Source: Microbulbifer sp. TB1203 (lineage in GTDB: Bacteria > Pseudomonadota > Gammaproteobacteria > Pseudomonadales > Cellvibrionaceae). Taken from it: a DNA stretch of 64,000 bases. Position 1 is the stretch's first letter, and each line of letters opens with the position of its first letter. The position numbers were made by a program, and so were the translations under genes. Location of the stretch: positions 5,294,001 to 5,358,000 of the forward strand of contig NZ_CP116899.1 in the NCBI RefSeq assembly GCF_030997045.1, read 5' to 3'. Below, piece after piece: positions 16,711-24,932 of the stretch. The notes beneath the pieces are model-generated. The model saw nothing but the letters and a program-made list of their open reading frames with translations. It made no database searches and was not told where the DNA came from.

Positions 16711-17907
16711 TCAACTCAAGTGGTTGACAGAGAGTGCCCGGATAACCCCGCGGATTTCCGCCAGTCCCTTCAGGCGGCCAATGGCCGAGTAACCCGGATT
16801 CACTGTTTTGCCAATATCGTCCATCATCTGGTGTCCGTGATCGGGGCGGATGAATATTTTTGGTGCGGAATCGCCCCTTCTCTGCTCCTCTGCCAGCAGG
16901 TTCCAGATCACCTGGACCATATCGATATCGCTTTCCAGGTGGTTGGCCTCATAGAATGACCTTTGTTCGTCGGCATCGCGGCTTACGCCGCGCAGATGCG
17001 CAAAGTGAATACGCGGACTGAAGCGGCGAGCCATTTCCGGCAGGTCGTTGTCCGGCCTGCTGCCGTAGGTGCCTACACAAAGGGTCATGCCATTGGCCGG
17101 GCTGGGGAGTTCCCCGAAGAGGCATTCCAGGTCCTCGGCGGTGCAAATGATCCTGGGTAGGCCGAGCATGTCCCTCGGCGGATCGTCCGGATGTATGGCC
17201 AGTTTGACACCCAGCTTTTCGGCTATCGGCAGTACCCGGGCGAGGAAAGCAAAGAGGTTCCTGCGCAGGGTGTCCCGGTCGATTCCGCGGTAGTTCTCCA
17301 GTGCGGAGCGGAAATCATCCAGCCTGTAACTGTCGGTCATTCTGCCGGGTAATCCGGCGATGATGTTTTTGGTGAGCCGCTGTTTTTCCTTCTCTGTCAT
17401 TGCGGAGAAGGTTGCCTTGGCTTCGGCAATCTCCTGTTCCGAATAGTCGCTCTCGGCATCTTTCCGTTCCAGGATAAACAGGTCAAAGGCCGCGAATTTT
17501 CTCTGGTCGAAACGCAGCGCGTAGGCGCCGCTGGGCAGCCGGTAACTGAGGTCGGTCCGGGTCCAGTCGATCACCGGCATAAAGTTGTAGCAGATGACTT
17601 TTATCCCGCACTCAGCCAGGTTTTCCATGCTGGCAATCCAGTTGTCCACATAGACCTGGTGCCCGGGCCTGGACAACTTGATATCTTCGTGGACAGGAAT
17701 GCTTTCAACCACCGACCACGTTAACGGAGAGCGGCCGGGATCGGCGGTTTCGATCGATGCCTGGTGCCTGCGGATCGCATCCACTGGCCACACCTCCCCA
17801 GTGGGAATATGGTGCAGAGCGCTCACTATATCGGTGGCGCCGGCCTGGCGGATATCGTCCAGGCTGACCGGATCGTTCGGACCAAACCATCTCCAGGATT
17901 CACGCAT
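16711..17907 (-). CDS. uxuA: D-mannonate dehydratase
   Basis: Cytoplasmic enzyme converting D-mannonate to 2-keto-3-deoxy-D-gluconate in glucuronate breakdown. The ATG at 17907 follows AAGGGG and gives 398 residues, normal for UxuA. Family motifs are WRWFGPNDPVSLDDIRQAGA at the N-terminus, KLAIHPDDPPRDMLGLPRI, NGMTLCVGTYGSRPDNDLPE and IFIRPDHGHQMMDD, which include the metal-binding His, Cys and Asp residues. The start is only 4 bases after the stop of the GH43-GH43 gene, so the genes are coupled. Its presence shows that glucuronic acid is among the expected products. UxaC and UxuB are not in the window. Confidence 0.95.
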   Translation of the reverse strand: MRESWRWFGPNDPVSLDDIRQAGATDIVSALHHIPTGEVWPVDAIRRHQASIETADPGRSPLTWSVVESIPVHEDIKLSRPGHQVYVDNWIASMENLAECGIKVICYNFMPVIDWTRTDLSYRLPSGAYALRFDQRKFAAFDLFILERKDAESDYSEQEIAEAKATFSAMTEKEKQRLTKNIIAGLPGRMTDSYRLDDFRSALENYRGIDRDTLRRNLFAFLARVLPIAEKLGVKLAIHPDDPPRDMLGLPRIICTAEDLECLFGELPSPANGMTLCVGTYGSRPDNDLPEMARRFSPRIHFAHLRGVSRDADEQRSFYEANHLESDIDMVQVIWNLLAEEQRRGDSAPKIFIRPDHGHQMMDDIGKTVNPGYSAIGRLKGLAEIRGVIRALSVNHLS

Positions 17908-17911
17908 ATGA

Positions 17912-20158
17912 TTACCCCTTATCGTCTGCTGGAGTGCTGCCGCCGGCAAGACCCTGCAATGTCGGTATTACCGGTTTGATGGTACCGTCGTCGTTGAACT
18001 CCAGGGTGTCGATGCACACTTCCCGGTGATAGCCGGCGGATTCGCCCATGGAGAGGCCCTTCGGGCGGTTGAAGCGGTGGTAGACGATGTGCCACCGGTC
18101 TTCGCCCGGGACTTTGACAACGGAGTTGTGCCCGGTTCCGTAGATGCCGAGTTCAGGCTTCTTGGCGATGACGAGATTGTTTTCGGGAATCCGCAAAGGG
18201 CCGGTGGGCGAGTCGGCCATGGCGTAACGCACCCGGTAGTCCTCGCTGCGGGTGTCATTTTCGGACCACAGGAAATAGTAGGTGCCGTTCCGGTAGAACA
18301 CCTCGGCGCCCTCCCTGAAGGTGTCATCCGGAGTGAGTACTTGAATGGAATCCCGGGCAATGGAGACCATATCGTCGTTGAGTTCAGCCACCGCCAGGTA
18401 GCCGTTGCCCCAGTAGAGATAGGATTTCCCCGAGACGGGGTCCAGGAACACGTCCGGGTCGATTTCCTGGCCCCCGGTCACTCCGTCCGGTTTGAAATCG
18501 ATCAGGGGGCGGCCGGAATCGGTAAAGGGGCCGGTGGGGTCGTCCGCCACGGCCACGCCGATCTTCTGCGCCGCGGTGAAGTAGTAGAAATACTTGTACT
18601 TTTTATCTTCTCCGTCCCGCCCGTCGACGACTTTCTCAATGCCGGCCGGTGCCCAGGCGTTGCGGTCCGCCCAGCTCACGTCGGCTTTCAGGTCCAGGAT
18701 GGTACCCTCGTTTTGCCAGTGTATGAGGTCGGAAGAGGAAAAGGTTTCGAAATATGTGCCAGACCAGCGGTAAAAACCATCGCTCGTTGGATACAGGTAG
18801 TATTTTTTATCCCTTTCGGAATAAATGATTTCCGGGTCGGCATAATACCCGTCCAAAACCGGATTGCCGTCGATTTCGGCGGTCACTTTATAGGTTTTGT
18901 CGGCCAGCCCGCCCCGGGAAAGGGTGTAACTCACGGCCCCGGCGGAGAAATCCCGGGGGCCTTCCGGGCTAAGGGAAAACCCGGTCGCCAGCTTGAATTT
19001 CGGGTCCAGCCGGCTCAGGTCTGTACCGGGTTTGACGGGAAGGTAGAGGCTGCCCTCTGCCGCATCGATCGTCAGGTTGCCTTTCTTGACATCGGGTGAC
19101 TCCGAAGAAATAACCGCGGCTTCCACCGGCCCCCATTGTTTTTGCAGGGCTTCGGCTTCAGCGCTGGTGATCGGGAGCACCGATCCGTGTCGCGGGTGGA
19201 AATCCATGGAGATGTCGCCGTCGATCACGGAGAAATTCGCCAGGTCATCGCTTTCGGTAAACTGATATTTTCCGTCCATGTACACGTCGTACATGAGGAT
19301 ATATTTGTCCGATCCGATCAGTTTGAAGACCGTGGAGCCATCCACGGCTTTATCGGTCTGGTTCAGGTGCCTGTCTTGCAGTACATACCCCTCCGTCAGC
19401 CTGTCCGACACCGCCTTCTTGATGCCTTTGGTGGAGCCCTCGGTCTTGAAAAACAGATGGTATTTGCCGTCGTGGAACACTATGTCCCCGTCGATAGTGG
19501 CATCGTTGGTGGGGCTGAAATAGAGCTGCTTGGGAACGGTGGCGAGGCCGGTAAAATCGTCGTTGGCGAAGGCGTAGTAAATGATGTCGGGGCCGTCGCC
19601 GGAGCGCATGGACCAGTAGAGCATGTAGCGTTCGCTTTCCGGGTCGTAGATGGTCTGTGGTGCCCAGACCCGGTCCACATCCCCGAATTCCTCGGGGAAG
19701 GTCTGCGGGATATTGACGATGCTGGACGTCCAGTGGATCAGGTCATCGGACTTCATCATTACCATGGCGTAGTTGAACCAGCCTTGCCCGGGTACCGTCA
19801 TCAGGTCCGTGACCGTCATATAGAAGCTGCCGTCGGCGCCCCTAAGGATATGCGGATCCCGTACGCCGCCGGAGGAACTGATGCGCTTCGAGTCGATAAT
19901 GGGCTTGTTGCCATTGAGTGTCCGGTAGTGATAGCCGTCCCAGCTCAGGGCGTAGCGGATGGCCTCCTCACCGGGGTCGTTGCCGAGGAAATAGGTGAAC
20001 AGGTAGGCCGAATAAGGAGTTTCTTCCTTCCGGGGGCTGGGGCTATCGGCGCAGCCGCTGGAGAGCAGGCCGGTCGCGGCCAGCAGGATAAGGATTGCGG
20101 AACGGAATCCTCGCGGTCCGCGGGCATCCCAAAGGCCTCGTCTATATATTATTTTCAT
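17912..20158 (-). CDS. Lipoprotein with two GH43 five-bladed propellers
   Basis: 748 residues with a lipoprotein signal (ATGLLSSGCAD). Residues about 45-360 form one GH43-like propeller (GVRDPHILRG; DRVWAPQTIYD; TIDGDIVFHDG; RHGSVLPI), paralogous to the stand-alone protein at 20793. Residues about 420-735 form a second, canonical GH43 domain with the three expected carboxylates: Asp in YYADPEIIY, Asp in EIDPDVFLD and Glu in FREGAEVFY. In the first domain the usual EGP catalytic-acid motif reads VDGSTVF, so it may be weakened or serve binding. Likely substrates are alpha-arabinofuranosyl or beta-galactosyl/xylosyl linkages. It heads the minus-strand operon. Confidence 0.85.
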   Translation of the reverse strand: MKIIYRRGLWDARGPRGFRSAILILLAATGLLSSGCADSPSPRKEETPYSAYLFTYFLGNDPGEEAIRYALSWDGYHYRTLNGNKPIIDSKRISSSGGVRDPHILRGADGSFYMTVTDLMTVPGQGWFNYAMVMMKSDDLIHWTSSIVNIPQTFPEEFGDVDRVWAPQTIYDPESERYMLYWSMRSGDGPDIIYYAFANDDFTGLATVPKQLYFSPTNDATIDGDIVFHDGKYHLFFKTEGSTKGIKKAVSDRLTEGYVLQDRHLNQTDKAVDGSTVFKLIGSDKYILMYDVYMDGKYQFTESDDLANFSVIDGDISMDFHPRHGSVLPITSAEAEALQKQWGPVEAAVISSESPDVKKGNLTIDAAEGSLYLPVKPGTDLSRLDPKFKLATGFSLSPEGPRDFSAGAVSYTLSRGGLADKTYKVTAEIDGNPVLDGYYADPEIIYSERDKKYYLYPTSDGFYRWSGTYFETFSSSDLIHWQNEGTILDLKADVSWADRNAWAPAGIEKVVDGRDGEDKKYKYFYYFTAAQKIGVAVADDPTGPFTDSGRPLIDFKPDGVTGGQEIDPDVFLDPVSGKSYLYWGNGYLAVAELNDDMVSIARDSIQVLTPDDTFREGAEVFYRNGTYYFLWSENDTRSEDYRVRYAMADSPTGPLRIPENNLVIAKKPELGIYGTGHNSVVKVPGEDRWHIVYHRFNRPKGLSMGESAGYHREVCIDTLEFNDDGTIKPVIPTLQGLAGGSTPADDKG

Positions 20159-20270
20159 TGATTTCTCATTCCATCGCTGAGTTGTGGGATCGACGGTACC
20201 AAGCGGTGCTTCGCCAAGATCGGAGACTCAAACCGGCTCTTCAGTCCGAAATTGTTTGAAACTGCTTTCA

Positions 20271-20350
20271 TTCTGACTCAGGGTTTGTTTGCTGTAATTA
20301 TGTAATAGTATGATAAATACTACATAAAAATCTATCGCTAACTCAATCTC
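20271..20350 (+). promoter_or_regulatory. Degenerate copy A of the operator cassette
   Basis: It carries the same order of words as cassettes B and C (TAATAGTATGATAAATACT, then ATAAAAATCTATCGCTAAC), but the palindrome is decayed: TCTATCGCTAAC matches GTTATCGATAAC at 9 of 12 positions. It may be a relic or a weak second operator serving the divergent GH43-GH43 unit. Confidence 0.5.
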
Positions 20351-20518
20351 TCAATGAGTGTGTCAGTGGATACGAGGCAAGTTCACCGGTTGGGGAGACT
20401 GAAACTGACTCCCCGGTCAGAAGGAGTCGTGAAACTGCTTCTCTTGATAGCCACCCCACTGTATAGGCTTGTTAGCCGTAATCACATATTATAATATGAC
20501 AAATACTATATATAAAAT

Positions 20519-20530
20519 GTTATCGATAAC
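20519..20530. promoter_or_regulatory. LacI-type operator GTTATCGATAAC upstream of GH43-GH31
   Basis: Perfect 12-bp palindrome with a central CG, as LacI-family operators have. It ends an AT-rich cassette containing TATAATATGACAAATACTATATATAAAAT-like words (a possible -10 TATAAT at 20490-20495, or ATGACA as a -35 box at 20496-20501). It lies about 260 bases before the GH43 start at 20793. The same word occurs at 52984. Confidence 0.7.
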
Positions 20531-20792
20531 TAAATCTTTCCCTCATAGAGATGGAAGCCCCCTCCATTGGCTTCCAGATAAGAATATAGAGAGGATGAAG
20601 GTGAACATAGCGATGGTGAATACAGGGGCATCGGGCATCTCGCGGGCCCCAGTGCCCGGCCCTACCGACCCCCTATCGCGACGAGCGCTCCACCGTGGAG
20701 CTGGTCAATGTGATCCAATGTCACGCCGTCGAGAAAACCCGTTTCACGAGGAAGTGTCAGATTTCCCCTTATTGAATCGAAAGTAGCACATT

Positions 20793-21803
20793 ATGAAAAA
20801 AAAACTTCTCACCCTGTTAGCCTGTTGCCTTGGCATTACCGCGTGCACTGGCGATGATGATATTGGCGGCTACCTCTTCGTCACCTTCCGTGGTGAAGCC
20901 ACCCCGATGACCGAACAGGTCTACTTCATGACCAGCGAAAACGGCCAGGACTGGAAAGCGCTGAACGACGCGGAGCCAGTACTGACCAGCGGCGTTGGTG
21001 AGAAAGGCGTTCGCGACCCCTACATTATCCGCTCGAATGACAATAGAAAGTTCTATCTGGTCGCTACCGACCTTTCAATCAACTTGAACCCTGATTGGGG
21101 GCGGGCCCAAACCGCCGCCAGTCAGTCCATCGTTATCTGGGAGTCTGAAGATCTGGTGAACTGGTCCGAGCCGCGTCTGGTTAAGGTGGCGCCGGATAAC
21201 GCCGGCAACACCTGGGCCCCTGAAGTCGTCTATGACGAGGGAAACGAGACGTATATGGTGTTCTGGGCCTCCAAGACCGCGGATGACAACTATTCAAAGC
21301 AACGCATCTGGGCGGTTCGCACCAAGGATTTCGAGACGTTTAGCGAACCCTTTGTCTATATCGAAAAGCCGACCACCGTCATAGACACGACCATCGTCAA
21401 AGAAGGTGACACCTACTACCGGTTTACCAAAGACGAAAAGTATAAGGCCATTACGATGGAACGCAGCGAGCAACTGATGACCGGCTGGGAAGACATCGAG
21501 GGTTTCACGCTCAAGTCACTGCAGGGTTACGAAGGCCCCACCAGCTTTGTCATTGAACAACCCCATGATGACAAGCCCGCCAAATGGACCCTGCTGCTCG
21601 ACTACTACAGCCAGGGCAAGGGCTACCAGGCGTTTGTCACCGACGACTTAAGCAGTGGCGAGTTCGAAGAAGGAGAGCCCATGAACTTTCCCTTTGACCC
21701 CGTACGCCACGGATCTGTGCTGACCCTCACCACCGAGGAATTTAGCCGACTCCAAGAGGCGGACAAGAACGACGCCTTCACGGTAGGCGGCGAAGAACTG
21801 TAA
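20793..21803 (+). CDS. GH43-like lipoprotein
   Basis: 336 residues with a lipoprotein signal (LLACCLGITACTGDD). A single five-bladed propeller is present with GVRDPYIIRS (base Asp), NTWAPEVVYDEGNETYMVFW, VIDTTIVKEGDTYYRF (modulator Asp) and YEGPTSFVIE (acid Glu), plus the C-terminal RHGSVLTLT also seen in its paralogue, the first half of the 748-residue protein. Likely an exo-acting arabinofuranosidase or galactosidase. No clear ribosome site precedes the ATG. It begins the plus-strand unit with the GH31 gene 19 bases downstream. Confidence 0.82.
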   Translation: MKKKLLTLLACCLGITACTGDDDIGGYLFVTFRGEATPMTEQVYFMTSENGQDWKALNDAEPVLTSGVGEKGVRDPYIIRSNDNRKFYLVATDLSINLNPDWGRAQTAASQSIVIWESEDLVNWSEPRLVKVAPDNAGNTWAPEVVYDEGNETYMVFWASKTADDNYSKQRIWAVRTKDFETFSEPFVYIEKPTTVIDTTIVKEGDTYYRFTKDEKYKAITMERSEQLMTGWEDIEGFTLKSLQGYEGPTSFVIEQPHDDKPAKWTLLLDYYSQGKGYQAFVTDDLSSGEFEEGEPMNFPFDPVRHGSVLTLTTEEFSRLQEADKNDAFTVGGEEL

Positions 21804-21822
21804 TTTGATCGAGGGACTCACC

Positions 21823-24774
21823 ATGAAAAAAAAGATTGACCTGGTGGCGGCCATCGCTGCCATTGCAGTCGGGGTCGCGTCATGTACAACGGAACCACCG
21901 CCCCCGGCTTCCGGCCTCGACGCAAACGGCCACCTTGTATCCCTGCTGCAGAAAGGTGATGGCAAGTTCGATTACCGGCGTTTTCCCGATGGGGTGCAAA
22001 TCCGTCTTGGTGATACCGTCAAAAACATCATTTTCTACGGCCCCAGGACAGTCAGGGTAAACACTAACCTGGGGGAAAACTACTGGCAGCACCCGAGCCT
22101 GGTGGTCATCGACCAGCCTGATCCCATAGCCTTCGAGCTGGAGGACGGCGGCACCACGCTCAAACTCGCCTCCGAGGAGCTGTCGATAGAGATTGATAAG
22201 CACAGCGGCTCGCTGAGTTTCAGCGACGCAAACGGCAAGCTCTACACCCGGGAATCGGCCCGCGCGCCCCAGCGCATCGAAAAGGTCGAGATCGCCGATG
22301 CGCCAAGCTACGAAGTGTCTAACACCTTCTCCCTCAAACAGGATGAAGCCATCTACGGATTCGGTTATATCCATGAGACAGAGATCGACCGCGGGGCCCA
22401 GGAGTCGCTGTTGAACCGCCGCAACCAGGAGCTGCTGCTGGTTCAAACCAATGTGGGTAGTGTCATCCCCGTGATGATGTCCACGGAGAACTACGGCGTC
22501 CTCTGGGATACCTACTCCGCAATGAAGTTCAAGGACAATGCCGAAGGCGCGACCCTGTGGGCCGAGAGCGCACCCGGTGGCGTGGATTACTATTTCATGG
22601 CCGGGGACGATATGGACGACGTGGTCTCCGCCTACCGAGACCTGACCGGTGACGCGCCCATGTACCCCAAGCAGGCTTTCGGCCTGTTTATGAGTAAGGA
22701 GCGCTATCCGACGCAGGAACGTATTGTGGAAGTTGCCCGTACCTTTCGCGAGGAGGGCTTTCCGCTCGATTACATCGTGCAGGACTGGCAGTACTGGGGC
22801 GGCGGCACGTGGGGCGGCGAATGGGATGGCAATTGGAGCGGCATGATCTGGGACCCGGAGCGCTTCCCCGAGCCGGAGGCCATGACCTCGGCGATTCACG
22901 ACCTCAATATGAAGCTGATGATTTCCATTTGGCCGTCGGTGGGTAACGACACGCCCCTCGCTGCCGAGCTGGACAGCCACGGCCTGCGCTTCGAACCCCT
23001 GCACTGGATTTCAAAAAAGGCGCGCATCTACGATGCCTTCAGCGAACAGGGCCGGGAAATCTACTTCAAGCATGTGAAAGCTGGTCTGCTGGACAAGGGT
23101 GTCGATGCACTGTGGATGGACGGCACGGAGGTGGAAGTGGGGTCCGCCTGTTGGGACCCCGGCAAAGTGGCGGTGGATATCAAAAGCCTGGGTAACAACG
23201 CCATGGGCGATTTCTCCCGCTACTTGAACCCCTACACCCTGATGACCACCATGGGCACTTACGACGGTCAGCGTGCCACCAGCAACAAGCGGGTATTTAC
23301 CCTGACCCGTTCGGCCTGGGCGGGCGCACAACGCACGGCGGCGGCCTCCTGGTCCGGCGATACGCACGCCAGTTGGGATACGCTTCGTCAACAAATCAGC
23401 GGCGGCGCCAGCGTCACGATTACGGGTAACCCCTATTGGACCAACGACATCGGAGGCTTTTTCGTGCCCACCTATCCGGGCGGCGAGAAGAATCCGGCCT
23501 ACCGCGAATTGTTCACGCGCTGGTTCCAGTATGGTGCCTTCAATCCCATCATGCGTGTGCATGGCACCGACATCGAGCGCGAACCCTACATTTTCAAGGA
23601 GCTGGACCCGGCCGTATACGACGCGCTCAAGCAGGCGGTTGAACTGCGTTACCGCATGCTGCCCTACACCTACAGCCTGAGCTGGCAGGTCACGGAAAAC
23701 GACTACACCCTGATGCGCGCGCTGGCGATGGACTTCCCCAAGGACAAGGGGGTGCACAACATCGACGACGCCTTCATGTACGGTCCCTCCTTGCTGGTAC
23801 ACCCGGTCGCCAGGCCGATGTACCACCTTCAGGACCCGCCCGCCAAGACCATTCCCGGTGCCTACCTGCGCACACCGGACGACAAGCCCGGCCTCGCCGG
23901 GCAGTACTTCAGCGGGCGCAGCTTCGAGCAACCGGCCGGCAAGGTGGTGGATGCAATGCTGGATCACACCTGGCCGGGGCCGCCATTGGCCGATTTTCCG
24001 CCAGGCCTGTCGAGCCTGAACGACTTTTCCGCGCGCTGGAGCGGCAGCCTGGTCGCGCCGGAAAGCGGCGAGTATGAGATCGGCCTGGAAGGCGATGACG
24101 GCTTTGTTCTGTACCTCGATGGTGAAAAGGTCATAGAGGACTGGAAGGGCGGCGGCCGCCGTTACCATGGCGTCAAGCGCAAGCTGGAGCAGGGCGAGCG
24201 CGTGCAGCTCAATATCGAGTACTACCAGGGGGAAGGTGGTCGCAATATCCGCTTGTCCTGGAGGACGCCAAAGGATATCGCCGAGCTGGAAAGGAGCCGG
24301 CCCAAGTTCGATACCCGCGTCACTACCTACCTGCCCGCCGGCGCCGACTGGTACGACTACTACAGTGGCGAGAAAATCCGCGGTGGCCGGGAGCACACCC
24401 GCGAGGCGCCCCTGGACATCATCCCGCTGTATGTGCGCGCCGGCTCCATCCTGCCCACTGGCCCCTTGCAGCAGTACGCCACGGAAAAGCCCGACGCGCC
24501 CTACGATATTACCGTTTACGCGGGAGCGGATGCGGAATTTACCCTCTATCAGGATGACAACGAGACTTACGACTACGAGCGCGGCCAGTATGCGACGGTT
24601 GCCCTGCGGTGGGACGACGAGAAGAAAATCCTGAATATCGGCGAGCGCCAGGGGAGCTTCGCGGGTATGACCGAAAAGCGCGAACTGAATGTTCGCCTGG
24701 TTTCAAACGGACGCGAAAGCCCACCGGTGCGGAAAGTGGTCTATGACGGCTCGGCCATCAACGTGAGTTTTTGA
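21823..24774 (+). CDS. GH31 alpha-glycosidase with inserted PA14 domain, lipoprotein
   Basis: The ATG at 21823 follows GAGGGA and gives 983 residues; the TTG at 21805 is a poorer start. A lipoprotein-type signal is present (AVGVASCTTEP). The GH31 barrel has the nucleophile Asp in DALWMDGTEVE (about 432) and the acid/base Asp in ASWSGDTHASWD (about 512), with YIVQDWQYWGGG near the start of the barrel. A PA14 module occupies about residues 690-810 (GQYFSGRSFE, SGEYEIGLEGDDGFVLYLDG), inserted before the C-terminal beta-domain. GH31 covers alpha-xylosidase, alpha-glucosidase and alpha-galactosidase; the specificity cannot be read here. It ends just before a strong terminator. Confidence 0.9.
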   Translation: MKKKIDLVAAIAAIAVGVASCTTEPPPPASGLDANGHLVSLLQKGDGKFDYRRFPDGVQIRLGDTVKNIIFYGPRTVRVNTNLGENYWQHPSLVVIDQPDPIAFELEDGGTTLKLASEELSIEIDKHSGSLSFSDANGKLYTRESARAPQRIEKVEIADAPSYEVSNTFSLKQDEAIYGFGYIHETEIDRGAQESLLNRRNQELLLVQTNVGSVIPVMMSTENYGVLWDTYSAMKFKDNAEGATLWAESAPGGVDYYFMAGDDMDDVVSAYRDLTGDAPMYPKQAFGLFMSKERYPTQERIVEVARTFREEGFPLDYIVQDWQYWGGGTWGGEWDGNWSGMIWDPERFPEPEAMTSAIHDLNMKLMISIWPSVGNDTPLAAELDSHGLRFEPLHWISKKARIYDAFSEQGREIYFKHVKAGLLDKGVDALWMDGTEVEVGSACWDPGKVAVDIKSLGNNAMGDFSRYLNPYTLMTTMGTYDGQRATSNKRVFTLTRSAWAGAQRTAAASWSGDTHASWDTLRQQISGGASVTITGNPYWTNDIGGFFVPTYPGGEKNPAYRELFTRWFQYGAFNPIMRVHGTDIEREPYIFKELDPAVYDALKQAVELRYRMLPYTYSLSWQVTENDYTLMRALAMDFPKDKGVHNIDDAFMYGPSLLVHPVARPMYHLQDPPAKTIPGAYLRTPDDKPGLAGQYFSGRSFEQPAGKVVDAMLDHTWPGPPLADFPPGLSSLNDFSARWSGSLVAPESGEYEIGLEGDDGFVLYLDGEKVIEDWKGGGRRYHGVKRKLEQGERVQLNIEYYQGEGGRNIRLSWRTPKDIAELERSRPKFDTRVTTYLPAGADWYDYYSGEKIRGGREHTREAPLDIIPLYVRAGSILPTGPLQQYATEKPDAPYDITVYAGADAEFTLYQDDNETYDYERGQYATVALRWDDEKKILNIGERQGSFAGMTEKRELNVRLVSNGRESPPVRKVVYDGSAINVSF

Positions 24775-24778
24775 GAGA

Positions 24779-24811
24779 TGTAAAGAGGCTCGTTTGGCGA
24801 GCCTCTTTACA
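24779..24811 (+). terminator. Intrinsic terminator after the GH31 gene
   Basis: Perfect 14-bp stem (24779-24792 with 24798-24811; TGTAAAGAGGCTCG and its complement) around a 5-base loop, starting 4 bases after the stop codon. The right arm ends in CTCTTTACA rather than a pure T run. It should separate the GH43-GH31 unit from the next GH2 gene. Confidence 0.85.
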
Positions 24812-24932
24812 GAGGGAAAATCATTAGACGTAACTGCTCACTCCTGAAGGTCGCATCGCGCCGATTCGCCCGAGGCAAAGCTATTATTTTCGGGATTCCG
24901 GAGATAGGGGTTAAAGCCAGGCACTTTGCATT

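Larger units (their letters stand above)
20159..20792. other. Divergent control region between GH43-GH43 and GH43-GH31 units
   Basis: AT-rich, with two related promoter-like cassettes on the plus strand (A at about 20271-20350, B at about 20450-20540). Between them is a GC-rich hairpin (ACCGG..GGGGAG / CTCCCCGGT, about 20379-20412). Cassette B matches 45980-46070. A 105-codon open frame running through cassette B shows no coding character. Confidence 0.6.

Noticed and set aside
20469..20786. 105-codon frame before the GH43 gene
   Set aside because: It runs through the operator cassette, has odd composition and no ribosome site; better read as control DNA.
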